A stretch of 24,890 bases of DNA from DAOSEK01 sp035363095 (GTDB taxonomy: Archaea; Nanobdellota; Nanobdellia; Woesearchaeales; UBA119): contig DAOSEK010000014.1 in NCBI GenBank assembly GCA_035363095.1, forward strand, positions 1 through 24,890. The letters are read 5' to 3'. Position 1 is the first letter of the stretch, and each line of letters starts with the position of its first letter. The notes under the pieces were generated by a model, which saw nothing but the letters and a program-made list of their open reading frames with translations, was not told the origin of the DNA and ran no database searches. Below, piece by piece: positions 8,676 to 15,986 of the stretch. Position numbers and translations under genes: made by a program.

Positions 8676-8936
8676 AATCAACAACCTCACCCTAAAGGAC
8701 GAGGTATGTTGGTAATATAAAAGCATACACTACATTAAAGCGAGGTTGTTGATTTCATGAAATCCAGCATCACTTCGCATACTTTGGCATTTCAAGCCAA
8801 AGTAAGAATAGACGGATTCATGCAAGGATTAACCTCGACTATCCTAAAGATACCTCGGCATTTATGCCCAGGTTTTTCATTACAAAAAAGCGTACCAAGT
8901 CCTCGTGTTGAAACACGAGGTATGCTTTTCTATTAA
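8676..8936 (+). repeat. Full-length copy A of the modular intergenic repeat (261 bp)
   Basis: Three modules are visible. Module 1 (8676-8754) is bounded by inverted repeats AATCAACAACCTC and GAGGTTGTTGATT. The middle cassette (about 8755-8879) begins with the palindrome-bearing TTTCATGAAA and contains a CTTTGGC/GCCAAAG hairpin. Module 3 (about 8880-8936) holds a strong hairpin, CCTCGTGT-tgaa-ACACGAGG, flanked by AAAAGCGTACC and GTATGCTTTT, which themselves nearly pair. No coding frame runs through it. It lies 84 bases past the stop of the 9020-9334 gene. The inverted copy at 23768 matches end to end. Confidence 0.9.
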
Positions 8937-9019
8937 TCCAATTGTGCAAGAACAAGAACTTATAAAAGCTAAAATATATTTCAAAAAACCAAGTTTTTTT
9001 TAAAAACAAAAGAATAAGT

Positions 9020-9334
9020 TTACAACAGTTTACTAATAATCTTTTCTAACGTTCTGCCCAAACAATTTCCTGTAAAAAAGCTTACAGCACCCATAATATT
9101 AGATTCAGCGATGGCAAATAAATCCTTATTTCCTCTATTTTGTTCATATTTACTATCAACCCATTCTATAACTCCTATTCCTAAAGGAAAAGCAAGATTA
9201 GCACCTACATCTAACGCACCATAGGCTTGTCCAAAAGCCCCTCTCACATATCCAACATATAACCCTACTCCAAAATGCATAATAGGGTTAATTAAATAAT
9301 ACCATTTCGTATGCTTTTCATAATCCATTTTCAT
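9020..9334 (-). CDS. Small hypothetical protein with glycine-rich hydrophobic segments
   Basis: A 104-residue protein I do not recognise. After a short basic start it has a hydrophobic, glycine-rich stretch (about residues 20-55: FGVGLYVGYV, then LAFPLGIGVIEWV), a charged loop (SKYEQNRGNKD) and a second hydrophobic segment with GAVSFFTG. The pattern suggests a small membrane-associated or oligomerising protein. The start could be the ATG at 9334 or the one two codons later. No Shine-Dalgarno is visible. It diverges from the TIM-barrel gene at 9608, and the spacer between them holds palindromic sites. The frame and the codon pattern look real, but the function is open. Confidence 0.6.
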   Translation of the reverse strand: MKMDYEKHTKWYYLINPIMHFGVGLYVGYVRGAFGQAYGALDVGANLAFPLGIGVIEWVDSKYEQNRGNKDLFAIAESNIMGAVSFFTGNCLGRTLEKIISKLL

Positions 9335-9363
9335 AATCTAGCTTAACTTTCTATCAGTTTCCT

Positions 9364-9410
9364 TTGTTCAAATATACTCTACCATTATATTTGAGCACCC
9401 ATTTGAACAA
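9364..9410. promoter_or_regulatory. Nested inverted repeats upstream of the small hypothetical gene
   Basis: A perfect 10-bp inverted repeat, TTGTTCAAAT (9364-9373) and ATTTGAACAA (9401-9410), encloses a second perfect 8-bp pair, CAAATATA (9369-9376) and TATATTTG (9386-9393). The left arm is shared, so two alternative pairings exist. It lies 30-76 bases before the 9334 start, a position suited to an operator. That it binds a regulator is inference. Confidence 0.45.
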
Positions 9411-9496
9411 CATTAATTAAACTTATATTTTAACCGGTTGTTTTTTTGTATATATCAATCCTTATTTATTTTTCATTTAAAATGATTTTTGTATTG

Positions 9497-9529
9497 GTAA
9501 ATAGTATTTTACAGTAAATAGTATTTTAC
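9497..9529. promoter_or_regulatory. Tandem dyad sites upstream of the TIM-barrel gene
   Basis: The 16-base sequence GTAAATAGTATTTTAC occurs twice, at 9497 and 9514, a 17-base period. Each copy is itself a dyad with GTAAA and TTTAC ends. A partial third copy (TAGTATTTTACTATTTT) overlaps the second. They lie about 45-75 bases upstream of the TATA box (9570-9580) of the gene at 9608. Tandem symmetric sites next to a promoter suggest a cooperative DNA-binding regulator. Confidence 0.45.
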
Positions 9530-9607
9530 TATTTTGAATTTTTGCCATGAAAGATTCCTTTTCAAAAGATTTATAAATATTAATCTGAGAGCGCCCATAG
9601 GATAAAA

Positions 9608-10381
9608 ATGACTAAAATCTCAATTGGTGGAAAACTCTACTCAAAAAATTACGAATTATTTGAAATCTTTGGCAAAGTGTATGATTTTATTGAGGTATTA
9701 ATAGAGCCAGATTTTAATATAAACGCCTTAGTTGATGCGGTTTCACTTGCAAAAAAGCCTATAACAATACATTGTGCACACCAGCACTTTGGTTTTAATC
9801 CTGGAAACACAAAAAAATTCCAAATAACAAAAAAACTTCTAGATAATGCCATACTTGCAGCAGAAAAATTTAATTCGCCAACAATTATTGTACATCCAGG
9901 TTTTGAAGAAGATACAATATCATCCCAGCAATTAAAAAATAACACAATTGAATTCTTCAAGAATTGTTTTGACAAAAGGCTTGTAATAGAAAATTGTCCT
10001 TATTACAAAACATTTGAACTGACAAAGTATTCGTTAAGCACCCCTAAGGATTTCTCAGATATAAAAAAAGCAGTTCCCCTAAAATTAGCACTAGATTTTA
10101 GCCATGCGATTAGTTCAGCAAACTGTCAAGCAAAACCCCCAGTATCATTTATTGAAGAATTCATAAAGCTAAAACCATGTTTATTTCATCTATCGGGTAT
10201 TGAAATGGATTCACAAAAAGATTCTCACAACCACTTATTTCTTGTAAAAAATAAATTTGAATATCTAAATCTAATAAAAGACATCCAAAACATACCGCCA
10301 ATAACACTTGAAACAAAATATTCCTCACCAATAGAATACCACCAAAAAGATATTGAAATTCTAAGAAAACTACTTAATTAA
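9608..10381 (+). CDS. Xylose-isomerase-like TIM-barrel protein (sugar-phosphate isomerase / endonuclease IV superfamily)
   Basis: The 257 residues fit the AP_endonuc_2 fold: alternating strands and helices with the metal-site residues at strand ends, such as IIVHPGF (H96), VIENCP (E128), LDFSH (D163, H166), FHLSG (H194), DSHNH (D205, H207, H209) and a closing LETKY (E235). These are the positions used to bind metals in xylose isomerases and endonuclease IV. I cannot tell a DNA-repair AP endonuclease from a sugar isomerase by eye; the short length and HCAHQHFG in place of the usual endonuclease IV motifs leave both open. The ATG has no Shine-Dalgarno; TTTATAAATAT (9570-9580) is centred 33 bases upstream, giving a leader of a few bases. 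It stands alone on the plus strand. Confidence 0.8.
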   Translation: MTKISIGGKLYSKNYELFEIFGKVYDFIEVLIEPDFNINALVDAVSLAKKPITIHCAHQHFGFNPGNTKKFQITKKLLDNAILAAEKFNSPTIIVHPGFEEDTISSQQLKNNTIEFFKNCFDKRLVIENCPYYKTFELTKYSLSTPKDFSDIKKAVPLKLALDFSHAISSANCQAKPPVSFIEEFIKLKPCLFHLSGIEMDSQKDSHNHLFLVKNKFEYLNLIKDIQNIPPITLETKYSSPIEYHQKDIEILRKLLN

Positions 10382-10413
10382 GAACAAAAAAAGATATAAA
10401 ATATATTTAAATG

Positions 10414-10534
10414 AAAAACCTCAGCATAAGCACTCGAAGGTATCTCGCTTATAAGTAAATGTTAAAATTTATATGAATCAGTCATTCAAACACTTTATTC
10501 TTAAGACCGAAAGTTTGAACAGATGGATTCATGA
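10414..10534 (+). repeat. Solo copy of the internal cassette, joined to copy B
   Basis: Begins AAAAACCTCAGCATAAG and ends GGATTCATGAAATC, following the landmark order of the cassette inside the full-length repeats but clearly diverged (for example ACCGAAAG in place of the GGCTTGAAA region). It lies directly against module 1 of the 10535 repeat, on the opposite side and in the opposite orientation from the arrangement in the full copies. It starts about 30 bases past the stop of the TIM-barrel gene. Confidence 0.65.
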
Positions 10535-10667
10535 AATCAACAACCTCTCCCTAAAGGGCAAGGAATGTTGGTAATATAAAAGCATGCGGTTCATTCAGTG
10601 GGGTTGTTGATTACAAAAAAGCGTAACTAGTCCTCTCGTTGAAATACGAGGCATGCTTTTCTATTAA
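10535..10667 (+). repeat. Short copy B of the modular intergenic repeat (133 bp)
   Basis: Modules 1 and 3 are present and joined as TTGTTGATTACAAAAAAGCG; the middle cassette is absent. The junction is identical to that in the 12756 copy. The module 3 hairpin is weaker here (CCTCTCGTT/GAAATACGAGG). It lies between the convergent TIM-barrel and apt genes, 37 bases past the apt stop. Confidence 0.85.
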
Positions 10668-10700
10668 CCAAAGTATGCAAAATGACGATTCATGAAATCA
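10668..10700 (+). repeat. Cassette end fragment next to copy B
   Basis: CCAAAGTATGCAAAATGA followed by CGATTCATGAAATCAA matches the right end of the cassette (compare AGTATGCAAAATGAGCG in the 23768 copy). It follows copy B without a spacer and ends four bases before the apt stop codon. Confidence 0.6.
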
Positions 10701-10703
10701 AGA

Positions 10704-11243
10704 TTATTCTCCTTCAAATTCTAAAATTGTATAAACATCATATCCTCTGTCTTTTATCTTCTTACTTCCCTTCAATTCTGGCAAATCAATTACTGCACAA
10801 CATTCTATAACCTTTCCTCCAACCTTCTCAACAAGTTTTAATGCAGCTTCTAAAGTTCCTCCTGTAGCAATCAAATCATCAACCAACAGAACTCTTTCTC
10901 CGTTTTGAATAGCATCCTCGTGGATCTCAATTGTTTCCTCACCATATTCAAGATAATATTCCATAGAAACAGTTTTTGCAGGCAATTTTGATTTTTTTCT
11001 TATAGGAATAAACCCTTTGCCAAGCATAATTGCAATAGCAGAACCAATCACAAAGCCTCTTGATTCAATACCACAAACCAAGTCAAAATCCATATCCTTA
11101 TATCTTTCAATGAAGATTTCAATAGTTTTTTTAAAACCCTCTTTGTCCTTCAAAAGTGTAGTTATGTCCCTAAACATCACTCCCTTTTTAGGGAAATCCT
11201 TAATAGTCCTAATCCTTGACTTTATATAATCTAAACTATCCAT
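10704..11243 (-). CDS. apt: Adenine phosphoribosyltransferase
   Basis: Converts adenine and PRPP to AMP and pyrophosphate in purine salvage. The 179 residues contain the APT signature: FPKKGVMFRDIT near the N-terminus, GIESRGF (58-63), the IRKKSKLP flexible loop and the PRPP motif VLLVDDLIATGGT (118-130). I start at the ATG at 11243 because a Shine-Dalgarno (AAGGTGAT) lies five bases upstream, overlapping the end of the preceding gene; an in-frame ATG at 11252 would sit inside that site. It is the last gene of an operon after MTA phosphorylase, whose product adenine is its substrate. Confidence 0.95.
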   Translation of the reverse strand: MDSLDYIKSRIRTIKDFPKKGVMFRDITTLLKDKEGFKKTIEIFIERYKDMDFDLVCGIESRGFVIGSAIAIMLGKGFIPIRKKSKLPAKTVSMEYYLEYGEETIEIHEDAIQNGERVLLVDDLIATGGTLEAALKLVEKVGGKVIECCAVIDLPELKGSKKIKDRGYDVYTILEFEGE

Positions 11244-11253
11244 AAATATCACC

Positions 11254-12042
11254 TTACATAATTGACCATTTCACACTATCAACACAATGACTTTTGCAAT
11301 TAATATCTTTTATTAGAGGAATAACATTAAAAATCAGTTTTTTTACATTGGCAACGTTTTCTTTCATTATCTTTGAAACCATCTCAGCTGTAACTGATTC
11401 CTCATCAATTCTCCAGCAATCATAATCAGTAGCCATTGCAATTGAAGCGTAGTGTATTCCAGCTTCTCTTGCAAGAACACATTCAGGAACTGTAGTCATA
11501 TTAATAACATCACATCCCCATGCTCTAAACAAATTACTCTCTGCTCTTGATGAGAATCTGGGTCCTTCAATTGTAACAACGGTTCCTTTAGAATGATGCC
11601 GTAATCCAAGCTTAACAGCATTTTCAATTAAAAGCTCACTTAAATAATCGCAAAAAGGTTTAGCCATAGGAATGTGACAAACATCTTGGCCTTCATAAAA
11701 TGTCTGGGGCCTTTTTTTTGTCATATCAATAAACTGATCAATAAATACAAAATCTCCTGGTTTAATATCCTCTTTTAAAGAACCACATGCAGTAGTAGCT
11801 AGAATATGAGTTACCCCAAGTTCTTTTAGCGCATATATATTTGCTCTAAAATTAACATCACTTGGCAATATACTATGCATATCCCCATGTCTTGAAAGCA
11901 CAACACAATCAACACCCTCAATTTTGCCTGTAGCAACAAATCCTGAAAGTCTTCCATAAGGTGTGTGTACTTTTAACCTTTTAAGTTCATTCAAAATATT
12001 AGGTTGATCAAACCCACTTCCGCCGATAATTCCAATCCTCAT
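11254..12042 (-). CDS. mtnP: S-methyl-5'-thioadenosine phosphorylase
   Basis: Cleaves methylthioadenosine, the by-product of polyamine synthesis, with phosphate to adenine and 5-methylthioribose-1-phosphate. The 262 residues show the phosphorylase landmarks GGSGFD at the N-terminus, SRHGDMHSILPSDVNFRAN, EGPRFSSRAES, NMTTVPE and ATDYDCW, the last being diagnostic of MTA phosphorylase rather than purine nucleoside phosphorylase. The sequence is close to the eukaryotic and crenarchaeal MTAP-II form. It starts 16 bases after the upstream membrane-protein gene and ends 10 bases before apt, so the three form one transcription unit. Confidence 0.95.
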   Translation of the reverse strand: MRIGIIGGSGFDQPNILNELKRLKVHTPYGRLSGFVATGKIEGVDCVVLSRHGDMHSILPSDVNFRANIYALKELGVTHILATTACGSLKEDIKPGDFVFIDQFIDMTKKRPQTFYEGQDVCHIPMAKPFCDYLSELLIENAVKLGLRHHSKGTVVTIEGPRFSSRAESNLFRAWGCDVINMTTVPECVLAREAGIHYASIAMATDYDCWRIDEESVTAEMVSKIMKENVANVKKLIFNVIPLIKDINCKSHCVDSVKWSIM

Positions 12043-12058
12043 TTTTTTATAAACACCT

Positions 12059-12376
12059 CTATTTTTTTTCTTTGATATCGCTTGTAGTCTGATTTTTTAA
12101 GTTCCACTTAGATAAAAATACCAACGCAACAGCAGCAATCAAAGTGACAAAAATAGCTGAAATAAATTTGTAGATTGTGCCTGCGCCAGGATTTATCCCA
12201 AACGACTCTATAAAATGATTCACTGCCTCTGAAATAGGTTCTCTCCAGCTCAATGCTATAAGAAAAGCAAATGCAGCTGTAATCCCTGTAACAAGCTGTT
12301 TTCTAAATTCTACTTGGAATTGTTTTGCTGCCAAAAGTGCAGAATCCTCAACTAGTTTTTTAACTCGTTTCTTCAT
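12059..12376 (-). CDS. Small two-helix membrane protein
   Basis: A 105-residue protein with a basic amphipathic N-terminus, two predicted membrane helices (about 28-50, with AAFAFLIALSW, and 68-92, with FISAIFVTLIAAVALVFL) and a charged C-tail. It resembles the small archaeal membrane proteins annotated DUF5654, but I cannot confirm this without a search. TATA-like TTATAAAAA (about 12401-12409) lies 28 bases before the ATG, making this the likely promoter of the whole operon with mtnP and apt. A membrane protein leading a purine-salvage operon could be chance or could act in nucleobase exchange; two helices are too few for a typical transporter. Confidence 0.75.
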   Translation of the reverse strand: MKKRVKKLVEDSALLAAKQFQVEFRKQLVTGITAAFAFLIALSWREPISEAVNHFIESFGINPGAGTIYKFISAIFVTLIAAVALVFLSKWNLKNQTTSDIKEKK

Positions 12377-12470
12377 AAAAAACTAAAACCTCAAAACTTC
12401 TTTTTATAATTTTCCATAAAAAGCTACTATTTTTGTGTTTATTAATACAAATATCCTGACTTCACTAATA

Positions 12471-12591
12471 AAAAATCTCAGCATAAACACCAATGTACCG
12501 ATGTATCTGGTGAATATTCAAGGTTAATCGTTGAGTAAATCTGTCTCTTCTTAAGTAGGCATAAAGACCAAAGTATGCGACTGAAAGATCC
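12471..12591 (+). repeat. Solo copy of the internal cassette
   Basis: Starts AAAAATCTCAGCATAAACACC and runs through AAGGTTAATCGTTGAGTAAATCTGTC to ACCAAAGTATGCGACTGAAAGATCC, matching the cassette order. It lies about 95 bases upstream of the membrane-protein start. A small ORF reads across it in the other strand but follows the repeat and is not a gene. Just beyond it, 12622-12664 is a GTTCG/CGAAC-bounded hairpin that looks like a decayed module 1 (CATCCTAAAGGTAG). Confidence 0.65.
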
Positions 12592-12690
12592 ACTAAATAA
12601 ATAAAAATTATCCACTTGATTGTTCGTCCTATCTCCATCCTAAAGGTAGGGGGCATTTACGAACTCACTGATTGAGAATAAATTTTAAAA

Positions 12691-12757
12691 TTGAAAATCT
12701 CACACTAAAGTGAGGGGTATTAAACCCTGTTAAAATCTCATATTGTGAGATTTTCAA
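12691..12757. repeat. Perfect 14-bp inverted repeat abutting copy C
   Basis: TTGAAAATCTCACA (12691-12704) and TGTGAGATTTTCAA (12744-12757) are perfect reverse complements with a 39-base loop. The right arm overlaps the first two bases of copy C. The loop carries a CTAAAGTGAGGGGTAT stretch that resembles the module 1 hairpin, so the structure may be an old duplicate of repeat material. Confidence 0.7.
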
Positions 12758-12889
12758 TCAACAACCTCACCCTAAAAGGTGAGGTATGTTGGTAATATAA
12801 AAGCATGCACTGTATTAAAGTGAGGTTTTTGATTACAAAAAAGCGTACCAAGTCCTCGTGTTGAAACACGAGGTGTGCTTTTCTATTAA
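12756..12889 (+). repeat. Short copy C of the modular intergenic repeat (134 bp)
   Basis: Modules 1 and 3 joined at exactly the same point as in copy B, lacking the cassette. Module 1 contains a perfect small hairpin, CTCACC-ctaaaa-GGTGAG, and module 3 the CCTCGTGT/ACACGAGG hairpin. An ATTA tetranucleotide run follows to about 12901. It ends 34 bases past the stop of the AAA ATPase gene. Confidence 0.9.
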
Positions 12890-12923
12890 TTAATTAATTA
12901 ATATAACAAACTAACTATCGCTT

Positions 12924-14528
12924 TCATTGTTCAATATTATTGCTATTAAGTTCCTTAGCAGCTATTTTATAGCCCATTTCTTGGCATAAAATAGATTCAG
13001 AAATATTTTTAATTCTTTCAGAGATCTCATTGTCTTTTAATTTTTCTTTATCTGAATAAAAACTTTTAATTTCCTCAATAAACTCTTCACTTCTTATTTT
13101 TAAAAAGTCTTGAGTAGAATTATACTTTAATTCTGAATAATTTTTATTTTCAAACAAATTATCTAAACTCACATCACTTTTCTCATAAAAAAGACCATCT
13201 AAAATATTTTTTAAATCTCTTCCACTCAAACCAAATTCTAAACAGGCTTTAGAAATATTCTCTAAATCAAAATCCTCAAAAGATTCAAACCCTAATCCCA
13301 ACAGGTAATTTCTAATCTGCAAGTTATATGCATTTTCTTCTTTGAACTTCTCAAAAATAAATTCTTTAGCTCTTGAATGCAAGGCTTCAATTATCCCTGC
13401 ATAAGGTCTATTAGTAATAAAAACTGAAGTAAAATTATTTCTTTGGCTTTTCTTAATTCCATCAAGTTCGTTAAGCAACAATCCTACTAAAGAAGTTTCT
13501 AATACTCCTTTTGAATAACTAATTGGTGGAAAAATAGTATCTGCCTCATCAACTACAAGAAGACCAATTCCATTTTGATTCTTGACGTCTCTAAAGGCCT
13601 CTTTTAGCATTTTTTCACTTTCACCATAATATCTATCCTTTATTGTTTGATCAATAAATCTTACTGTAAATTGTTTATTTAAAGCCTTTGAATAAGTTGA
13701 TAAATAATTTATCATAGCTCTAGCAACCATAGTTTTTCCAGTACCTGGTTCTCCTGAGAAAATAATTGTGCTTGGTACAGGATAGGGATTTTTTTTAAGA
13801 CTAGGAAAATAATACAAAAGTGAATTACAGATCTTTTTGATACTTTGAATAGTTTTTTCATTACCAAAAACATCATCAAATGAATCATATTTTAAATCGT
13901 TTAAAAAATCAAAATTCTCTAAAGAAATCCCCTCTATCCCAGAGTTATCAATTGCTCTTTTTGACAAATCAATATATTTTCTATCAAAAACACTTATTTT
14001 TTCTTCACAAGCCTTTGAAAGCAAAATAAAATAATCCTTAATGTTTTGATAGAACTCATTATATGAACTAATATTCTCATTTCTTTGATATATCAAAAAA
14101 TCCTCCAGTAAGAATTGCATACTTTGTTTGTTTTTTATACTCGTACTGTTTTTTAAAAACAAGTATCTATTTGGTTTTAATTCATACTCTAATCTACTTT
14201 CATTAGAGTCATATTTATCTGTTGATTTATCATCATTTACATCCTCTTTCAAAAAACTTATTATGCTATTTGAAACAATATAACAAGCAATTACTCTAGC
14301 ATGATATCCATCATCATTTTTGTCTTTTGAACAAACATTATACTCTTTTAAAAAAAGCTCTCCATATGCAATTGATTTAAGTATTTCATTATCTATTGAA
14401 TTATCTTTAAATACATTAGACGTATAGCCAGGTCTATCAAAAAGATTTTTAATCATAGGAAAATACCTAATGTGAGCCATTTGGATTGAATCTTCAAGCT
14501 TTTCTTTTGGTGTGTATAGCGTATCCAT
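12924..14528 (-). CDS. Classic-type AAA+ ATPase of unknown role
   Basis: A 534-residue protein with an N-terminal helical region of about 230 residues that I do not recognise, one AAA module, and a short C-terminal helical tail. Walker A is GEPGTGKT (K265), Walker B LLVVDEAD (D327, E328); an aromatic pore-loop-like RYYGESEK, sensor 1 FITNRP, an arginine-finger region HSRAKEF and sensor 2 GLSGRDLKNIL all follow in order, typical of protein-remodelling ATPases of the CDC48/FtsH/Vps4 group. I choose the ATG at 14528 because GAGGTGAT lies six bases upstream. That site is inside the end of the preceding helical-protein gene, whose stop is seven bases away, so the two are translated together. It could unfold or extract the partner or its targets. 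No protease or transmembrane segment is seen. Confidence 0.85.
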   Translation of the reverse strand: MDTLYTPKEKLEDSIQMAHIRYFPMIKNLFDRPGYTSNVFKDNSIDNEILKSIAYGELFLKEYNVCSKDKNDDGYHARVIACYIVSNSIISFLKEDVNDDKSTDKYDSNESRLEYELKPNRYLFLKNSTSIKNKQSMQFLLEDFLIYQRNENISSYNEFYQNIKDYFILLSKACEEKISVFDRKYIDLSKRAIDNSGIEGISLENFDFLNDLKYDSFDDVFGNEKTIQSIKKICNSLLYYFPSLKKNPYPVPSTIIFSGEPGTGKTMVARAMINYLSTYSKALNKQFTVRFIDQTIKDRYYGESEKMLKEAFRDVKNQNGIGLLVVDEADTIFPPISYSKGVLETSLVGLLLNELDGIKKSQRNNFTSVFITNRPYAGIIEALHSRAKEFIFEKFKEENAYNLQIRNYLLGLGFESFEDFDLENISKACLEFGLSGRDLKNILDGLFYEKSDVSLDNLFENKNYSELKYNSTQDFLKIRSEEFIEEIKSFYSDKEKLKDNEISERIKNISESILCQEMGYKIAAKELNSNNIEQ

Positions 14529-14535
14529 TGTTAAA

Positions 14536-15735
14536 TCACCTCTCATTATCATTTGAAATATAATCAAAATTTATTTCAGTTGGAGTACTTGCAAGATGCC
14601 TTTCAACCTCTTCAAAAACGGAGTACTTTTTGTTATTATACGCATCTTTCATCTGTCCAATCTCCCCTTTTGCCTTCTCATCATACATACTTGTAGGAAT
14701 AGCTGTTCCTGCAATCTTTGAAAGGATTCCGATATTACTAAAAGTTTTACTCCATAATAACGCAATACTGTTTGAAAGTTCACCAATTTTTTTATAAGCG
14801 CTAACAGATACTTTTGATCCAAATTCTATATTTCCAAAGAATGGTGAGATTGTTTTGCATTTTGAATAAGCATTGTTAGCATAGCTTCGCATATCTACAA
14901 TAGTGTTTTTGTATTCTAACATTACATCAATAGCTCTATTAAGGTCATTAATAGAAGTCGTTAAAAATCTAGATTTTGCTGAATTTTCAAGTATCATAGA
15001 ATCAAGATCCTTAAGCCTGTCTTGACAATTCATCAATGCTGTTCTAATCTTGTACACAGAATCAACCTCCATGTTTGAAAGATTTTTAAGCTCTGTAACC
15101 ATTTTTTCCCCAAGCTTTTGCCTTGCAACCCTTTCTTCCCGGTACTGAATCAACAACTTATCATAAGTAGACTTTTCATTGAGCTGTTTTTCTCTTGTAC
15201 CCCTTGTTCGATTCACAATCTCAGTTGACTGATGATAAACTCCTTCAATTCCATCAATTATCTTTTCTAAAGCTTCCATCTCTTTTTTAATAAGTTCTGA
15301 ATTGCTAAGAAGTGAATAATCCTTTCCAATAATTTTATATCCTGTCTGTTTTGCAATATGCGCCATTCTTCCAATTACAGAAGATTCCATCCTATATTTC
15401 TTGTTTAGTTCGTTTTGTGCTTGAGTACTCTGCAAAAGCCCAGTTTGTATCAACTCAAGATTTCCTTGAAAAGACAACGTAGGTTTTATCTTTCTTAACA
15501 ATGTATTTGAATTATTCTCCTCACTATCCACTGGTTTTTTTCGACCGTAATTTGAATCAAGATTTTCCATCTCTTCAATAAGCCTTTGTGCATTATTACC
15601 AGAATAAGATTTGTTAATTTGCTCCTCAAGTTCACTTTCATTATTCTCAAAAATTAAAGATTGTTCGTTTCTTCCATTTCCTCTTTCTTTTAATATTGAA
15701 TAGGACCTTTCATCATCAAATCCTTCTTCCTTCAT
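14536..15735 (-). CDS. Helical, coiled-coil-rich partner of the AAA ATPase
   Basis: A 399-residue protein I do not recognise. The first 110 residues are polar and probably disordered. Residues about 110-300 form long charged helices with heptad-like spacing (ELIKKEMEALEKIIDGIEG, REERVARQKLGEKMVTELKN, LTTSINDLNRAIDVMLEYKN). A shorter region with hydrophobic helices (ELSNSIALLWSKTFSNIGIL) follows. The layout recalls helical membrane-remodelling or TelA-like proteins, but no motif supports that. I start at the ATG at 15735, which has GGGGTG seven bases upstream; a TTG at 15753 also opens the frame. It is the first gene of a pair with the AAA ATPase seven bases downstream and is a natural candidate for its adaptor or substrate. 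Confidence 0.7.
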   Translation of the reverse strand: MKEEGFDDERSYSILKERGNGRNEQSLIFENNESELEEQINKSYSGNNAQRLIEEMENLDSNYGRKKPVDSEENNSNTLLRKIKPTLSFQGNLELIQTGLLQSTQAQNELNKKYRMESSVIGRMAHIAKQTGYKIIGKDYSLLSNSELIKKEMEALEKIIDGIEGVYHQSTEIVNRTRGTREKQLNEKSTYDKLLIQYREERVARQKLGEKMVTELKNLSNMEVDSVYKIRTALMNCQDRLKDLDSMILENSAKSRFLTTSINDLNRAIDVMLEYKNTIVDMRSYANNAYSKCKTISPFFGNIEFGSKVSVSAYKKIGELSNSIALLWSKTFSNIGILSKIAGTAIPTSMYDEKAKGEIGQMKDAYNNKKYSVFEEVERHLASTPTEINFDYISNDNER

Positions 15736-15918
15736 GTTTAAACACCCCAACAAATAAAAAAGAACTCTTATTCTAAAAACCTCTTAGTAATATTTCGTGA
15801 ATATCCCAAGAACATGAAAAGAAGAATATAATTATTACAAAATGAGTATCTTTAATCCCTTGAAAACAAAATCAATTAAAATAAACATGCTCCTATACTA
15901 ATTCGTTCTAAAAGTTTG

Positions 15919-15942
15919 TTTGTCTTAGCAAAAACAGACAAA
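15919..15942. other. Short perfect hairpin in the spacer before the AAA operon
   Basis: TTTGTCT (15919-15925) and AGACAAA (15936-15942) pair around a 10-base loop. It lies about 180 bases upstream of the helical-protein start, between that gene and a solo cassette. The A-run that follows on the plus strand reads as T only before the stem on the minus strand, so it is not a good intrinsic terminator for GlyRS. Confidence 0.3.
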
Positions 15943-15986
15943 AAAATCTAAATATTAATAACAAAATTCATAGAACAAACAAAAAT

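Noticed and set aside
9649..9975. Minus-strand ORF of 108 residues inside the TIM-barrel gene
   Set aside because: Shadow of the real gene; cysteine/phenylalanine-rich with no promoter.
12465..12656. 63-residue minus-strand ORF
   Set aside because: It lies entirely on a solo repeat cassette and its flank; the frame is not kept in the other cassette copies.
8676..12889. CRISPR array
   Set aside because: The repeats are long, widely spaced and modular, with no regular short spacer pattern and no cas1/cas2; the Cas4-like nuclease here is much larger than Cas4 and has no CRISPR neighbours in the window.
15919..15942. Intrinsic terminator for the GlyRS gene
   Set aside because: The stem is short and the T-run is on the wrong side for leftward transcription, and it lies over 230 bases past the stop.
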